Notes: generated from the letters alone by a model not told the origin. A stretch of 64,000 bases of DNA from Limnobacter litoralis (GCF_030160455.1 NZ_BSOJ01000030.1:62001-126000); one strand, 5' to 3'; positions 7,990-20,489 are shown, counted from the first letter of the stretch. Made by a program: numbers and translations.

Positions 7990-9674
7990 GATCGTGGCCT
8001 CATCAAAAGACAGTGCAACTCCGGATTCCACAGTTCAGGATGTCGATCCATCTCGGCAGCGCTGTGACATCTCAGACGGTATTCCGTTGACTCATACCCA
8101 GCCTCGCTGGCCCACTGGTTCAAGGCGGGCAAGTTCAACAACTCGCCAGCCACCAGCACGACTGGCTTTAAACGCCGACAGGTTTCCAAAGCCCCCTTCA
8201 ACACCTGGGCATCAAAACCGTTGGTGTTGATTTTCAACACATGCAAGTGATTCAGACCCAATTCATCAATGGTCAAGGCCTTCACGGGTGCAGCCAGCTG
8301 ATCTTTGCTGTGGGCCAGCGAGATGCGAGACAAATAACAAGGCACGGTCAAATTGGCGGTCAACACCGCCACTGTACAGGATTGATCCGCCACAGCGGCT
8401 TGAATCGGCAGCGTGTCCAGATACTGATTCACAACCAGATTGGCCGAGAGCAATCTGAAAAGCACTGGGTTAGGCTCGATCGCCACCAACTTGCCATTCA
8501 GACCGAGTTTGTTCTGGATGGGTATGGCGTGCTCGCCGTAACAGCTGCCCACCTCTATGACTGTGTTACCGGGTTGAATTTCGGCCAAAGCCAAATCAAG
8601 CAGATCAGCAGCCCAATGCCCACAGAGGCGAAGACTTCGACCAATCGACCGATCTTGATTGGCGACCATCATGGGGCCGTGCCGGGTGTTGCACAAGGTC
8701 AGAAAGTCTGGCCGAACGACGGGGCCAGGGGCCTGAATTTTGAAATTGGCGTAGTCAAATCCACTTTCATCACAAAACGCCTGCAAAGGCCTTGCAAAAC
8801 CTGGCCGAAAGGCACCCAGTGATTCATCGCCACGAATGAGCTTGGCCAGGCGTTGATCGGACTGACGCATCAGCTCACTGTAGGAAAAAGTCCGTTGACG
8901 CTCCAGATCCGCCCGCCAATGCTGGCCTTTGTGTTCTTGACCGGCGGCCTTGTACAGATGCGCCAGCGGTATCAGCGCATGACGGGGATGAAAAATGGTG
9001 TAACCCGCGGTGTAAGCCCGCAGCGCCATGTTCTGTTCTTCCCCATGAAAGTACATGTAGGGGTCGTAGGGCACGTCCTGCGTGAAGCGCCCCAGCGTAA
9101 ACAAAAAGCCCCCTGCAATGTGGTGCCCCACCTCGAAGTCTTGATCAATGGCATGGTGGGTGACCGCAAAAGGCATCTTGGGTGAATGGGCGTCCATTTT
9201 GGCGTCTTCCTTGGGACGCAACGCATAAATGGACTGGCTTTTCTCGTAAGGCAGGAATGGCTTGCCTGCCTCATCGAACCGAAAAGGCGGCGGGTAGGTG
9301 CTAATAATTGGCCTTGCCACCCGTTCGCACAAGGTTTGGCATTGCCCGATCAGGCGCTCATCCCAACCCGGCTCGAACAAAGTGTGGGAGTCAATCTGCA
9401 GCAACCACTGTTCATTTTGATACAAGGAAAACGCGAGACTTCTGGCCCAACTGACACCACGCGAATCAACCGGATTCAGTTGCACATAGCGTATTTGCGC
9501 GGCAAAGGGTTGCGCGGCAATCCAGCTGCGGTTGTCATCTGCGGACTGATCGATGACAGCCACGTGCAGACGCTCAGGCTGGCTTGCTTGCCCAAACAGA
9601 CTGCGCAAGGTGAATTGAAGTTCTGGGTCACAAAACGACGCCACACTGACAAAAATTTCTCCATTCACTCGCAA
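7986..9674 (-). CDS. Fusion of GT60 GlcNAc-transferase-type domain and FkbM methyltransferase
   Basis: 562-residue two-domain enzyme. Residues 1 to about 320 begin EIFVSVASFCDPELQFTLRSLF and contain QIDSHTLFEPGWD (Asp95-Ser-His acting like a DxD metal site) and HIAGGFLFTLGRF. This is the pattern of the GT60 family, which includes the eukaryotic Skp1 hydroxyproline GlcNAc transferase. Residues about 330-540 form an FkbM-type SAM methyltransferase, with VIEVGSCYGEHAIPIQ at about 376 and AIEPNPVLFRLLSANL, the kind that O-methylates sugars. Joining the two suggests a sugar is added and then methylated. The gene follows tamB by 8 bp and overlaps the DUF599 gene. Domain calls are from motif recognition; the acceptor is unknown. 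Confidence 0.82.
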   Translation of the reverse strand: MRVNGEIFVSVASFCDPELQFTLRSLFGQASQPERLHVAVIDQSADDNRSWIAAQPFAAQIRYVQLNPVDSRGVSWARSLAFSLYQNEQWLLQIDSHTLFEPGWDERLIGQCQTLCERVARPIISTYPPPFRFDEAGKPFLPYEKSQSIYALRPKEDAKMDAHSPKMPFAVTHHAIDQDFEVGHHIAGGFLFTLGRFTQDVPYDPYMYFHGEEQNMALRAYTAGYTIFHPRHALIPLAHLYKAAGQEHKGQHWRADLERQRTFSYSELMRQSDQRLAKLIRGDESLGAFRPGFARPLQAFCDESGFDYANFKIQAPGPVVRPDFLTLCNTRHGPMMVANQDRSIGRSLRLCGHWAADLLDLALAEIQPGNTVIEVGSCYGEHAIPIQNKLGLNGKLVAIEPNPVLFRLLSANLVVNQYLDTLPIQAAVADQSCTVAVLTANLTVPCYLSRISLAHSKDQLAAPVKALTIDELGLNHLHVLKINTNGFDAQVLKGALETCRRLKPVVLVAGELLNLPALNQWASEAGYESTEYRLRCHSAAEMDRHPELWNPELHCLLMRPRS

Positions 9675-9682
9675 TCAAAGCC

Positions 9683-12600
9683 TCAATCAAAAGAAAACTG
9701 ATACAAAACATCCACTGCATTGTCAGCACCTGTACGTGCAATCAGGCTCAAGCGTCTTGAGTACTGATAATTCAGTTTCAGAATGTTGGCTGCTGTCGTG
9801 AGCGATTCATCAAAGCTGATGTACACCTTGTCACTGAGCCGTTTACCCAAAGACACGATACGCTGGGACAGCAGGGGATCGTCCGCACCTGTCACCACGG
9901 CAGATTCATCCGCACCCGGTGCAATGGCAACCTTGCTGCCCACTGCGCGCGAATCGGCTGCGGTCAGCGACCCTGAACTCAAGGTGAAATCATCAATACC
10001 CAAGGATTTCGCGATTTTCCGTGTCGTGCTGTCGTCGCTGTCGCCGAAAATGGCAGCCGCCGCCGTCAGCAAGATGGTTGAATCCCGATCGCTCGAATTG
10101 CTGCCTCTGCCAATGATCATCCAGGACAACTTCTCTGAATCGGGCACGGCTGGGTCACTGACCAAGGTCACGCGGGGCCGCTGAGCACTGCCTGTGATTT
10201 CCACACCTGCTTCCACCGCCACACCTTTGCGCACAGCACGCACGTTCAGACCCGGGTTGTCCAATGGGCCCTGAAAGTTAACAACACCCCTTACGATGGT
10301 GAGGTCTTGGCCATACGCACGGTAGGTGCCATCCACCGCCTGAATGGTGCCATTGGCTTGCAAACGCCTGCCCGTGCGGCGGTTGCCAATCAGCAAACCA
10401 TCCTGCAAGGTCAGTTGCAAACCACCGTCCAACCGGGTTTTCAAGCCTTGTGCATTCAGGAAAAACAACTTGCCCAGATTGATTCTGACATTCACGTCCA
10501 AAGCGCCCGATCTGCCCGACGAGCCATTCTGGCCGCGCACCACCACATCGTCTCCAAGCGTTTGCACACTCTGCGCCGGCGACTCAATGTAAGCGCCGAG
10601 GGTGTCCACTATTCCCGTGACTTTAAGTGCGCCCCCCGGCTGAATGGGTTGCCTTACAGCCACTGCCGCATTGACCATCATCCACCGGTCGGGTCGCTGA
10701 AGCAGCGCCGCTCGATCGACCTGAATGTCCAGTCCGCCGCCCTGACCAGACAGGTTCCATTGACCACTCGCAGTAATCTTGCCGACACCCTGAATCAGTG
10801 CGCCCAACTCCTCGATTCGACCGCGCGGTGCCTGGCGGTTGTACACCGTAAAGTTGGCCTCTTCGATTTTCGCCCTATCATTGTTCAAATCAACAGTAAT
10901 GGTGCCATCCTCCAGCCGGGTGCCTTGGTCCAGCTGAAAAATATCCAGATCCCTTGCAAACAGACGCCCCTGAACCTGGGGAGCGTCTGCCGTACCCGCA
11001 ATCGCCAAGGCAATTTGCCCATATCCACTTGTTCTGACACCCGTGCTGATGAGGGGGCCTAGCCAGCCCAACTGGCTCAAACTGGCAGCAACACTGCCCT
11101 GCATGGGTTTGTTGCCCGCCACGTGCCAACCAGCCGATTTCCCATCCTTTACAACGGGCACAAACAAATTGGCTTGTAGCACGCCAAACTGATCCGCGTT
11201 AAAGTCCAGCGCAAGTCGCACACCCTGTCGATCAAAATCGAGGTTGGCCTTTAATGTCCGAATGGCCACCTCAATTTCCGAATCCGCCAGCACTTGCAGT
11301 CCTCCGGACAAGTGCTCCACCTGCACATGTCCGTCCACTTTGCCGGGGTTCGCCTGGTACGACCACGCCGCTTTGAGCTTCAATGCCTTGGGTTCAAGCG
11401 ACATTTGCTTGCGCAGAATCGGGGAGATGCGTGGCAGCGTAATGGCGTCAATGCTTCCTCGGCTGACCACACTGCGTCCCCGAATGCTCAAGACCTCGCT
11501 GTGAATGAGCGTGTCGTCCTCACCCTTCAAATTCAATTGGCCAAGTTCAAATTCGCCTGATTTCAAAGTCATGTCGACTGGTTCTGTCAGGGTCAATGCG
11601 CCCACAGGCCGCCAAAGCCCTTTGACTTGAAGTCTATTCAATGTGCCTTGCCACGCCATCTCACCGCGCTTGTCGGTCCGAATGCCGCCTCTCAGTGCAA
11701 AGTCCCCTTCCAAGGTAGCCCGCCTGGTGAAGGGGCGCACACCGCTGGAAAAGCTGCCAACGAGTTGGTGCGCAGCACGCGTGCCGTTCAATTTCAAAGT
11801 CAAGTTGTCCACCCACTGCTGGGCATCCCCCTGCGCAGCTTGAACACGAAGATCGGCGACGACCAATTGCCCCGCCCACACGGCATTGGGGCTCAAGCCC
11901 ATTTGAAACTGGCCTTGCGCCTTGGCCAAACTAAAACGCGACTGCCAACGCATCTGACTGGCATTGACCGTCCAATCGGCCTGCAGATCTGTGCCCCGGC
12001 CGGTGACCTTGGCACTCAAATCCGCCGTACCCGCCAAACTTTGCCCAAGGGCACGCCCCAGTTCCGGCAGGTGATGCATGCTGACTTGCAGGTTCAATGA
12101 ATCACCCTGCCCGCCATAGGCCCCCGTCGCGGTCAGTGTATTGCCTACCGCATTCACATCCAACTGCTTGACGGCGACGCGCTGGTCGGCCGCTTGAGCC
12201 TGCAGCTGAATCAACAGCGGGCTGCCAGCAAGACTGGACCGATCCACCTTCAGAAACACCGAGCCCTCAGGCAGCCCATGTCGTGCTTTGCCGGCAGGCT
12301 TCAAGACCCCACTTAGTTCAACGCGACCATTCAAATCACCCTTCAAGGCCCGTTGACTGGCTGACCTTGGCACATAAGCCGCTGGGTTCACATGATCAAA
12401 ATTGGCATTCAACACCACCGGATAAGTGGGCTTGAGTGTGACTTGCCCAGTGGCGGCAAGCCTGGCAGCCCCATCTTTCAGATCCAGCGAATCCAGTTTT
12501 AAAACCTGGCCAAGCTGTTGAACACTGACCCGCCCATCGATTGCAACAGGTTTTGGCAGTTCTGCGAATACACCCAAATTCAACGCATTCAGATTCAGCG

Positions 12601-13741
12601 TTGCACTGGCTGTACCCAGTGTGTCATCCACTCCAGATTCAGTGGCCTGCCAATCCATGCGTCCATTGGCAGCGCCGGCCGCTTGCTTGCCATCGGCAAA
12701 CTGCAAAGTTTTGATGTTCACCCGTGCTGATTTCGGCAACTGGTCCTTAAGCAGCAGCACAAATTCTGCATACAGCTTGCGAACCGGCAGCCGGCTATGC
12801 TGCAAGCCGCCAGGCGCGTGATTCTGAAGGGTCAAGTCTCCATCGACTCGACTGAAGTCTGCATTCGGTTGAACATTCAATTGCATGTCGAGTGAAGCCG
12901 AAGGCGCATCGTCCAGCCATTCATGCGGATTGAATTTCTGGGTTTGGGCCTGCAATTGCCGAACCTTCAGTTTTGCAAAGGGTGAAACCACGGCTGTGGC
13001 TTGCACAGACTGGGTGACTTTGCGCTGTCGCTTGTCCTGACCCAAAGCATCCAGCTTGAGCTGCAGGGCCTGGAGATCTCCCGCCACATCCAGCTTGGCG
13101 TCCGCCATCACATTGTCGAAATCACGACTGAAAGACACCACCCCGTCCACTTTGTAGGGCTGGCTGAGGGTGGCCTTCGCCAAAGCCTGAACCTTGGCGT
13201 GTTGAACCTCCAAGGCAAGCCGGGTCAAATCAAGTTGGTGTCCTTTTACACTGGCCTGACCAGAAACCTGGGTCATCACCACCGGGTCAATTTGCAGCGT
13301 GTCGATCAACAGACCAGCCAGCTCAATATTGAAAGGCAAGTCAATCGACTTGGGCAACACGAGCGGGGGCGAATCCGGGTCGGGCGTCGTTTTGACCCTC
13401 AGCGTTTCAACGTGTAACTCTCGAATGTCCAAAGTGGGCCCCTGCAGGGCGGGCCAATTGATTTTGAGTGTCAGTTTGTCGATGTCGACCGTCGTTTTGC
13501 CATCGCTCCATCGCAAATGGCCAGCCTTGAAGCCGTCCCAAAAATTGCCAGTGGCCCCTTCGATTTTGAAATCTTGTTGCAGGTTTCGATCAAGACGGGT
13601 GTGCAATACATCAAACACCCAATTCATGCCCGCTTCGGTTTTAACGAGCCAGGCCAGTGTCAACCCAGACCCCATGAGCGCAATCAAAACGAAAAAAAGT
13701 ACGCCTTTTGTCAGGGTACGTGACCAATTCTGCGCTCTCAA
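9683..13741 (-). CDS. tamB: Translocation and assembly module inner membrane component TamB
   Basis: 1352-residue protein with one N-terminal membrane anchor (residues about 13-31, GVLFFVLIALMGSGLTLAW) and a very long periplasmic beta-rich body. The C-terminal DUF490/TamB domain occupies about the last 350 residues and ends in a beta-signal-like LIARTGADNAVDVLYQFSFD. TamB spans the periplasm and works with TamA in outer-membrane insertion of some autotransporters and in phospholipid transport toward the outer membrane. Its start codon overlaps the tamA stop by 4 bp (ATGA). Length is in the normal range for the family. It sits between two glycosyltransferase genes, an unusual context. Confidence 0.93.
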   Translation of the reverse strand: MRAQNWSRTLTKGVLFFVLIALMGSGLTLAWLVKTEAGMNWVFDVLHTRLDRNLQQDFKIEGATGNFWDGFKAGHLRWSDGKTTVDIDKLTLKINWPALQGPTLDIRELHVETLRVKTTPDPDSPPLVLPKSIDLPFNIELAGLLIDTLQIDPVVMTQVSGQASVKGHQLDLTRLALEVQHAKVQALAKATLSQPYKVDGVVSFSRDFDNVMADAKLDVAGDLQALQLKLDALGQDKRQRKVTQSVQATAVVSPFAKLKVRQLQAQTQKFNPHEWLDDAPSASLDMQLNVQPNADFSRVDGDLTLQNHAPGGLQHSRLPVRKLYAEFVLLLKDQLPKSARVNIKTLQFADGKQAAGAANGRMDWQATESGVDDTLGTASATLNLNALNLGVFAELPKPVAIDGRVSVQQLGQVLKLDSLDLKDGAARLAATGQVTLKPTYPVVLNANFDHVNPAAYVPRSASQRALKGDLNGRVELSGVLKPAGKARHGLPEGSVFLKVDRSSLAGSPLLIQLQAQAADQRVAVKQLDVNAVGNTLTATGAYGGQGDSLNLQVSMHHLPELGRALGQSLAGTADLSAKVTGRGTDLQADWTVNASQMRWQSRFSLAKAQGQFQMGLSPNAVWAGQLVVADLRVQAAQGDAQQWVDNLTLKLNGTRAAHQLVGSFSSGVRPFTRRATLEGDFALRGGIRTDKRGEMAWQGTLNRLQVKGLWRPVGALTLTEPVDMTLKSGEFELGQLNLKGEDDTLIHSEVLSIRGRSVVSRGSIDAITLPRISPILRKQMSLEPKALKLKAAWSYQANPGKVDGHVQVEHLSGGLQVLADSEIEVAIRTLKANLDFDRQGVRLALDFNADQFGVLQANLFVPVVKDGKSAGWHVAGNKPMQGSVAASLSQLGWLGPLISTGVRTSGYGQIALAIAGTADAPQVQGRLFARDLDIFQLDQGTRLEDGTITVDLNNDRAKIEEANFTVYNRQAPRGRIEELGALIQGVGKITASGQWNLSGQGGGLDIQVDRAALLQRPDRWMMVNAAVAVRQPIQPGGALKVTGIVDTLGAYIESPAQSVQTLGDDVVVRGQNGSSGRSGALDVNVRINLGKLFFLNAQGLKTRLDGGLQLTLQDGLLIGNRRTGRRLQANGTIQAVDGTYRAYGQDLTIVRGVVNFQGPLDNPGLNVRAVRKGVAVEAGVEITGSAQRPRVTLVSDPAVPDSEKLSWMIIGRGSNSSDRDSTILLTAAAAIFGDSDDSTTRKIAKSLGIDDFTLSSGSLTAADSRAVGSKVAIAPGADESAVVTGADDPLLSQRIVSLGKRLSDKVYISFDESLTTAANILKLNYQYSRRLSLIARTGADNAVDVLYQFSFD

Positions 13742-15483
13742 AACGCCACCCCCAGCGCGAAGTGAATACGGATGTTCTTTTGGCCTTGCGCCTTGGCCAC
13801 GTCCAGTGCAATCGGCCCGGCGGGTGTCCGATAGCGCGCGCCGAACCCGATGGCTGGCACCGGCTTTAATTCTCCCCAGGTATTGGCCACATCACCAAAA
13901 TCGGTAAAAACCGAGGCACCAAACGGACCACGCAACCATCGGGTGTACTCCAGGCTACCCACGGCAATGCGCCGCCCGCCCACAAGCACGCCGTTGTCAT
14001 AGACCCCAACATCCTGAAACTTGAAACCGCGAATACTGTTGGTGCCACCTGCGCGAAAGAGGTAATCCTGCGGAATGTCCTGCGCAGACCCTGCCACCAC
14101 CGTACCCAGCTCAAACCGGGCAGAAAACAGGTCTTTGCGCGTGGGCGACCAGAACTTCTGCACCCGGCCATTGATCTTGAAAAAATCCTGGTCGGACAAC
14201 ACACGGCGAGAGGCCACCGCCGTCTGCGCAAACAACACGTAACCTTTGCTGGGGTTTAGCCGGTCATCCACCATGGACTTGTTCCACGACGCACTGGCCA
14301 CCAGCGCCTTGGTGTTGCCCAAGTCGAGCAAGGGCGTGGTTCTGTGCTCGAGCTGATAATTCAGACCCAAGCGAATGTTCGTCACACCCAGTGTGTATTC
14401 ACGCAGGGCTCCAAGCGAGGTGCGTTGAATATCGAGGTCAGTCAGGTTTTGATGGTCCACAGCGACACCCAATGAGTCCACAACCCCTCGCCGTGTGGGC
14501 GGAAAAAACAGATCGGTGTAGGCCGATTGACGCTTCTGCTCCAGCCGCACGCCGCTGAGCAGTGAATAAGCCCGGTTAAACAGGTCATTGAATTGATAGC
14601 TGGCCTCGGTCCGAAAGCCGGTGTTGGAACTGTAACCCGCACCCAGCCCCAACCTTTTGGCTTTGCTCTCGGCAAGCGTGACCTCGATGGGCACCTCTAT
14701 GGGGTTTTCAGCATCCCGATTGATTTTCACGTCCACGGACGAGAAATAGCTGGTGTTTTGCAAATCGGACAACAGAGTCAACAACCTTTCCTGCTCGTAT
14801 CTGTCGCCTGGGCGAATGGTGTTGTACCGCTCAACAAGCTCTTTCTTGTACCGCTTCAAACCGGTGACCTGAAGCTGACCGAAAGTAAACACAGGCCCGC
14901 TGTCGTACACCACATGCAAATAAACGGATTGGGTCTCCGGATCAACATCGGCCAGACTTTCCGAAATGGTCGCGTCTGCGAAATCTTTGGCCAACAACTG
15001 CCGCAGGATTGCGTCTTTGTCTGCACTCCAATCGGCCTGCCTGAACACTTTGCCCTGGGTAAGGCTCCATTGGTCAATCAATGACCGCCTTCGCGCGTCA
15101 AACTCAGGTTGTTGAATATCTCCTTCAAACTTGAGATCCAGCCCAGCCACCTTAAAGGCAGGCCCCGTCTGAAGTACGATGGTCAGCTCTGGCTTGAATG
15201 GGGCACCTTCGGGCAGTGCTGTGGGCACTTCTCGGTTGATGGTTGGCGCGAAATACCCCTCAGTGCCCAGCGTGTCCCGAATGACAGGCCGCAAACGCCG
15301 AAACAACTGCCACACATCACCTTCATCATCGACACGGGCAGTTTGCAGGATTGGCTGAGTGGCAGTCTGGATCAAATCCTTCAAACCCGAAGGCACATCA
15401 CCTTTGTAACGCACAATGTCGGAGGCCTGCGCGAATGCGCACGCCGTCCAAAGGCAACAGATCAAGCCGATCAGCAACCTCAA
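13738..15483 (-). CDS. tamA: Translocation and assembly module outer membrane protein TamA
   Basis: 581-residue Omp85-family protein. The signal peptide is MRLLIGLICCLWTACAFAQA. POTRA repeats fill about residues 22-260 (GLDLKFEGDIQ; FGQLQVTGLKRYKKELVERY), followed by a 16-stranded barrel domain with YLFRAGGTNSIRGFKFQDVG at about 466-485, the conserved RGF loop motif of Omp85 proteins. It ends in phenylalanine (HFALGVAF), as outer-membrane barrels usually do. TamA partners TamB, encoded immediately downstream with a 4-bp overlap. The upstream neighbour, overlapping by 4 bp, is the GT41 O-GlcNAc-transferase-like gene. Confidence 0.93.
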   Translation of the reverse strand: MRLLIGLICCLWTACAFAQASDIVRYKGDVPSGLKDLIQTATQPILQTARVDDEGDVWQLFRRLRPVIRDTLGTEGYFAPTINREVPTALPEGAPFKPELTIVLQTGPAFKVAGLDLKFEGDIQQPEFDARRRSLIDQWSLTQGKVFRQADWSADKDAILRQLLAKDFADATISESLADVDPETQSVYLHVVYDSGPVFTFGQLQVTGLKRYKKELVERYNTIRPGDRYEQERLLTLLSDLQNTSYFSSVDVKINRDAENPIEVPIEVTLAESKAKRLGLGAGYSSNTGFRTEASYQFNDLFNRAYSLLSGVRLEQKRQSAYTDLFFPPTRRGVVDSLGVAVDHQNLTDLDIQRTSLGALREYTLGVTNIRLGLNYQLEHRTTPLLDLGNTKALVASASWNKSMVDDRLNPSKGYVLFAQTAVASRRVLSDQDFFKINGRVQKFWSPTRKDLFSARFELGTVVAGSAQDIPQDYLFRAGGTNSIRGFKFQDVGVYDNGVLVGGRRIAVGSLEYTRWLRGPFGASVFTDFGDVANTWGELKPVPAIGFGARYRTPAGPIALDVAKAQGQKNIRIHFALGVAF

Positions 15484-17453
15484 TTCAAGCCTCGCTTCAC
15501 ATCCACCATCTGAACCATCGCATCTTCAAACTTGCGGGCACTCAGTTTGGCATCGCCTGCGCCAGACTCGACAATTCGATCCCGCATGCCCAAACGCACT
15601 TGATTCAGCAATCGCTTGTGACTTGCCCACCACAGGCAACGCTGAACATATTGAACCCTGTCAGTGGCTACAAAATCATCCAACCCGAGGCTTTTACACA
15701 AGCTGGTGCCGACCCGGGCCACATGGGATTGCCCGGTCAAAGTTACAAATGGCACCCCCATCCACAACGCCTCTATGCTGGTGGCAGTGCCGTTGTAAGG
15801 GAAAGGATCAAGGCACAAATCGACCTGCCCATACAAAGCCAGATGATCGGCAAACCCCATTCGCGCATGCAATTCAACGCGATCGACAGGCAAACCCAAA
15901 CGCGCAATTCGCGCCAGCTGATACCGCTTGATCTCCCCATCGGCGAAAGATCCCGCCTTCAAAATCAATCGAGCGTGTGGCAAGCCCAGCAAAACAGCAG
16001 CCCAAGTCTGGATCGTCGAATCAGAAAGTTTGGCAAGATTATTGAAACAACCGAACACGAATCCATCCGAGTTGAGTGAAGGCAACGGCGTCACATCCAC
16101 CTTCAACCTGGGCGCAGTCAGATTCAAAAACGGCGCGGGCATGCGAATCAAACGCTCACTGGCCAGCCCATCTGCCTCAGGGGCTGGATCGGTGAATTCA
16201 TCCACGATGCGGAAATCCATTGCCCTCACCCCGGTCGTGTTGGGATACCCCAGATAAGAGGCCTGAATCGGCGCGGCACGGCGGGCAAAAACAGGCAAAC
16301 GGTGTCCTGAAGTGTGACCCGTCAAATCAATCAGTACATCCTGCTGATCGGATCTGATTTTCTTCAAAAGCAGCTCGTCTGAGAGCGCTGAACAGAATTC
16401 AAATCGATCACCATAAGCCGTTTTCAAACGCCGGGTGATGTCGTCGTTCTCGGCGGACACGTGATACAAGGTTACGTCTACCTTTGAACTGTCAGCCAAT
16501 TGAAGCAATACAGGTTCAAAAAGCTGGCCCACCGGGTGTTGATAAAAGTCCGGGCTAACAATGCCAACCCTCAAGGCCTTTGGTGCATTGGGGGCATCCG
16601 CATTCCCCGGGAAATCTGCATCACCCAGCGCACCACCGTATTTTGTGTGCGCTTGAAAAACCTGCTCGGGCGGCAATTCGCTGTAATTCAAACACAGCAA
16701 GTAATTGCCGATGGCCGACGCAAACCCCGAGTTCAGCTCCGCCGCCTTCTGAAAACACTGACGCGCCGAATCCAGTTCTCCGTACTTGTAATACACCCCA
16801 CCCAATGCATTGTGCACGAGGGCGTCAGATGCAAAGTTGGGCAAGACAGTCAGTAAAATTTGACGTGCTTTTTCGAGCTGCGCCTGCTCCATAAACAGAT
16901 TCGCCAACCTCACGTAGTTGGCAGCGTTTTCCTCAAGACGTATCAGTTCCAACTGTCTTTGTACGGCACTATCCAGATTTTTAGAGCGGCGCAAGGCCTC
17001 GATCAAATTATGCAGGGCTGACAAATAGCCAGGTGACAACTCAACCGCCCTCTCCAGCAGCGACAAACCTTTTTGAACTTGCCCCTCCTGCACCAGCGTC
17101 CAACCCAGGTTATTCAGACACACAGAATTGTCAGGGTTGAGCGAAAGCGCCTTGTCCCAGGCGCCCAACGCTTCGAGGGTCTTTTCCAGGGACTTGTAGC
17201 AAACGCCCAGATAAAAATAAATTTCGAAACTCTCACCCGCTTGCTTCAAGGCATTCATCAGGCAATGCAAGGCGCGGCCATGAACCCCGGTGGAAATCAA
17301 GTACTCGGCATAGGCCAGCCATACCTTGACATCCTGCTGATTTTGCTCAAGCAGCGTTTCAAAAGCACGGCGTATCAACCGCTCTTCAGCCGGCGCTTTT
17401 GCGGCGTACCGCTTGATCTCTTCAATTGTTTGCAGTGACTCACACTGGCCCAT
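15480..17453 (-). CDS. TPR protein with GT41 O-linked N-acetylglucosaminyltransferase (SPINDLY/OGT-like) domain
   Basis: 657 residues. The first about 290 residues form tetratricopeptide repeats (for example AWDKALSLNPDNSVCLNNLG and CFQKAAELNSGFASAIGNYL). The rest is a GT41 catalytic domain: VGIVSPDFYQHPVG with a His at about 305, DVLIDLTGHTSGHRL, ASYLGYPNTTG, FGCFNNLAKLSDSTIQTWA, and LDPFPYNGTATSIEALWMG followed by GVPFVTLTGQSHVARVGTSL. GT41 enzymes transfer GlcNAc or another hexose to Ser/Thr of proteins in the cytoplasm. The ATG at 17453 has GAGG 5 bases upstream. It is the first gene of the operon leading into tamA-tamB and is divergent from the Thr/Gly-rich repeat protein, an obvious candidate acceptor. 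Confidence 0.9.
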   Translation of the reverse strand: MGQCESLQTIEEIKRYAAKAPAEERLIRRAFETLLEQNQQDVKVWLAYAEYLISTGVHGRALHCLMNALKQAGESFEIYFYLGVCYKSLEKTLEALGAWDKALSLNPDNSVCLNNLGWTLVQEGQVQKGLSLLERAVELSPGYLSALHNLIEALRRSKNLDSAVQRQLELIRLEENAANYVRLANLFMEQAQLEKARQILLTVLPNFASDALVHNALGGVYYKYGELDSARQCFQKAAELNSGFASAIGNYLLCLNYSELPPEQVFQAHTKYGGALGDADFPGNADAPNAPKALRVGIVSPDFYQHPVGQLFEPVLLQLADSSKVDVTLYHVSAENDDITRRLKTAYGDRFEFCSALSDELLLKKIRSDQQDVLIDLTGHTSGHRLPVFARRAAPIQASYLGYPNTTGVRAMDFRIVDEFTDPAPEADGLASERLIRMPAPFLNLTAPRLKVDVTPLPSLNSDGFVFGCFNNLAKLSDSTIQTWAAVLLGLPHARLILKAGSFADGEIKRYQLARIARLGLPVDRVELHARMGFADHLALYGQVDLCLDPFPYNGTATSIEALWMGVPFVTLTGQSHVARVGTSLCKSLGLDDFVATDRVQYVQRCLWWASHKRLLNQVRLGMRDRIVESGAGDAKLSARKFEDAMVQMVDVKRGLN

Positions 17454-17536
17454 GCATGCCTCAGTAAAGGTTAGGTAATGTTTCTAGCCGGAAAAGTATA
17501 AAAATTGTTAAATGTAATATTCAAAAAACCGATTCA

Positions 17537-17556
17537 AATCAGGACTGTAGCTGATT
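17537..17556. promoter_or_regulatory. Inverted repeat in the divergent region between the GT41 gene and the repeat protein
   Basis: AATCAG-N8-CTGATT is a perfect 6-bp inverted repeat in the middle of the 216-bp AT-rich intergenic region (17454-17669). It could be an operator serving both divergent promoters. I see no convincing -35/-10 pair by eye. Confidence 0.35.
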
Positions 17557-17657
17557 CAGACGAGTTTGATGTTTTTTCTGCTTTTTTGAATCCAATCCGA
17601 AAATCTGTGGGTAAAAAACGTATCAAGAAGTCTCCTGCTCAACTTTAAATCTATTAG

Positions 17658-20132
<2,475 letters not shown>

Positions 20133-20147
20133 TTTGGGTCGTGACGA

Positions 20148-20179
20148 TGAAAAAAGCCTCCTTCGGGAGGCTTTTTTCA
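20148..20179 (+). terminator. Intrinsic terminator after the repeat protein gene
   Basis: A perfect 14-bp stem (TGAAAAAAGCCTCC with its complement) closed by a TTCG tetraloop, with the T-run inside the right arm. It begins 15 bp after the stop codon at 20132. Because the left arm carries the matching A-run it could work in both directions. Confidence 0.93.
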
Positions 20180-20281
20180 TGTCCACAGGCATTTTCACAC
20201 CTCTTAAGTGTCGAGTTGCACTTTCTGACCTAGACAATCGATGTTACATCTAAGGTGTCGCCTCACAGGAAGATGTCAACC

Positions 20282-20449
20282 ATGTACTCATCCATGATCA
20301 ACCCCACATTCAAAAGTGCCAAACTCCAATGGGAGGAACGCAGGAAAGATTTGGTCAAACGCCTGGAGCAAACTGAAAAGTCTGTAAAAGCCGGAAACCA
20401 GCTTGATCAAATTCTCAAAAGCGACTTGGAAGCGCTCAAGCAAAAGTAA
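20282..20449 (+). CDS. Small charged helical protein, unknown function
   Basis: About 55 residues: a short N-terminal part, then WEERRKDLVKRLEQTEKSVK and an amphipathic helix ending LDQILKSDLEALKQK, predicted as one long coiled-coil helix. An AGGA at 20267-20270 lies 11 bases before the ATG at 20282; ATGs at 20273 and 20294 in the same frame are alternatives. It lies between two terminators, so it would be a single-gene unit on the plus strand, and the bidirectional hairpin just after it (20455-20479) would end it. Composition and position look gene-like, but I recognise no family. Confidence 0.5.
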   Translation: MYSSMINPTFKSAKLQWEERRKDLVKRLEQTEKSVKAGNQLDQILKSDLEALKQK

Positions 20450-20454
20450 CGGGC

Positions 20455-20479
20455 AAAAAAAACCCCGGCAAGCCGGGGT
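20455..20479 (-). terminator. Intrinsic terminator of the monooxygenase/reductase operon
   Basis: On the minus strand a 7-bp GC-rich stem (ACCCCGG/CCGGGGT, loop of 4) is followed by a run of eight T. It lies 10 bp after the reductase stop at 20490. Confidence 0.9.
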
Positions 20480-20489
20480 GTAAAGCCAA

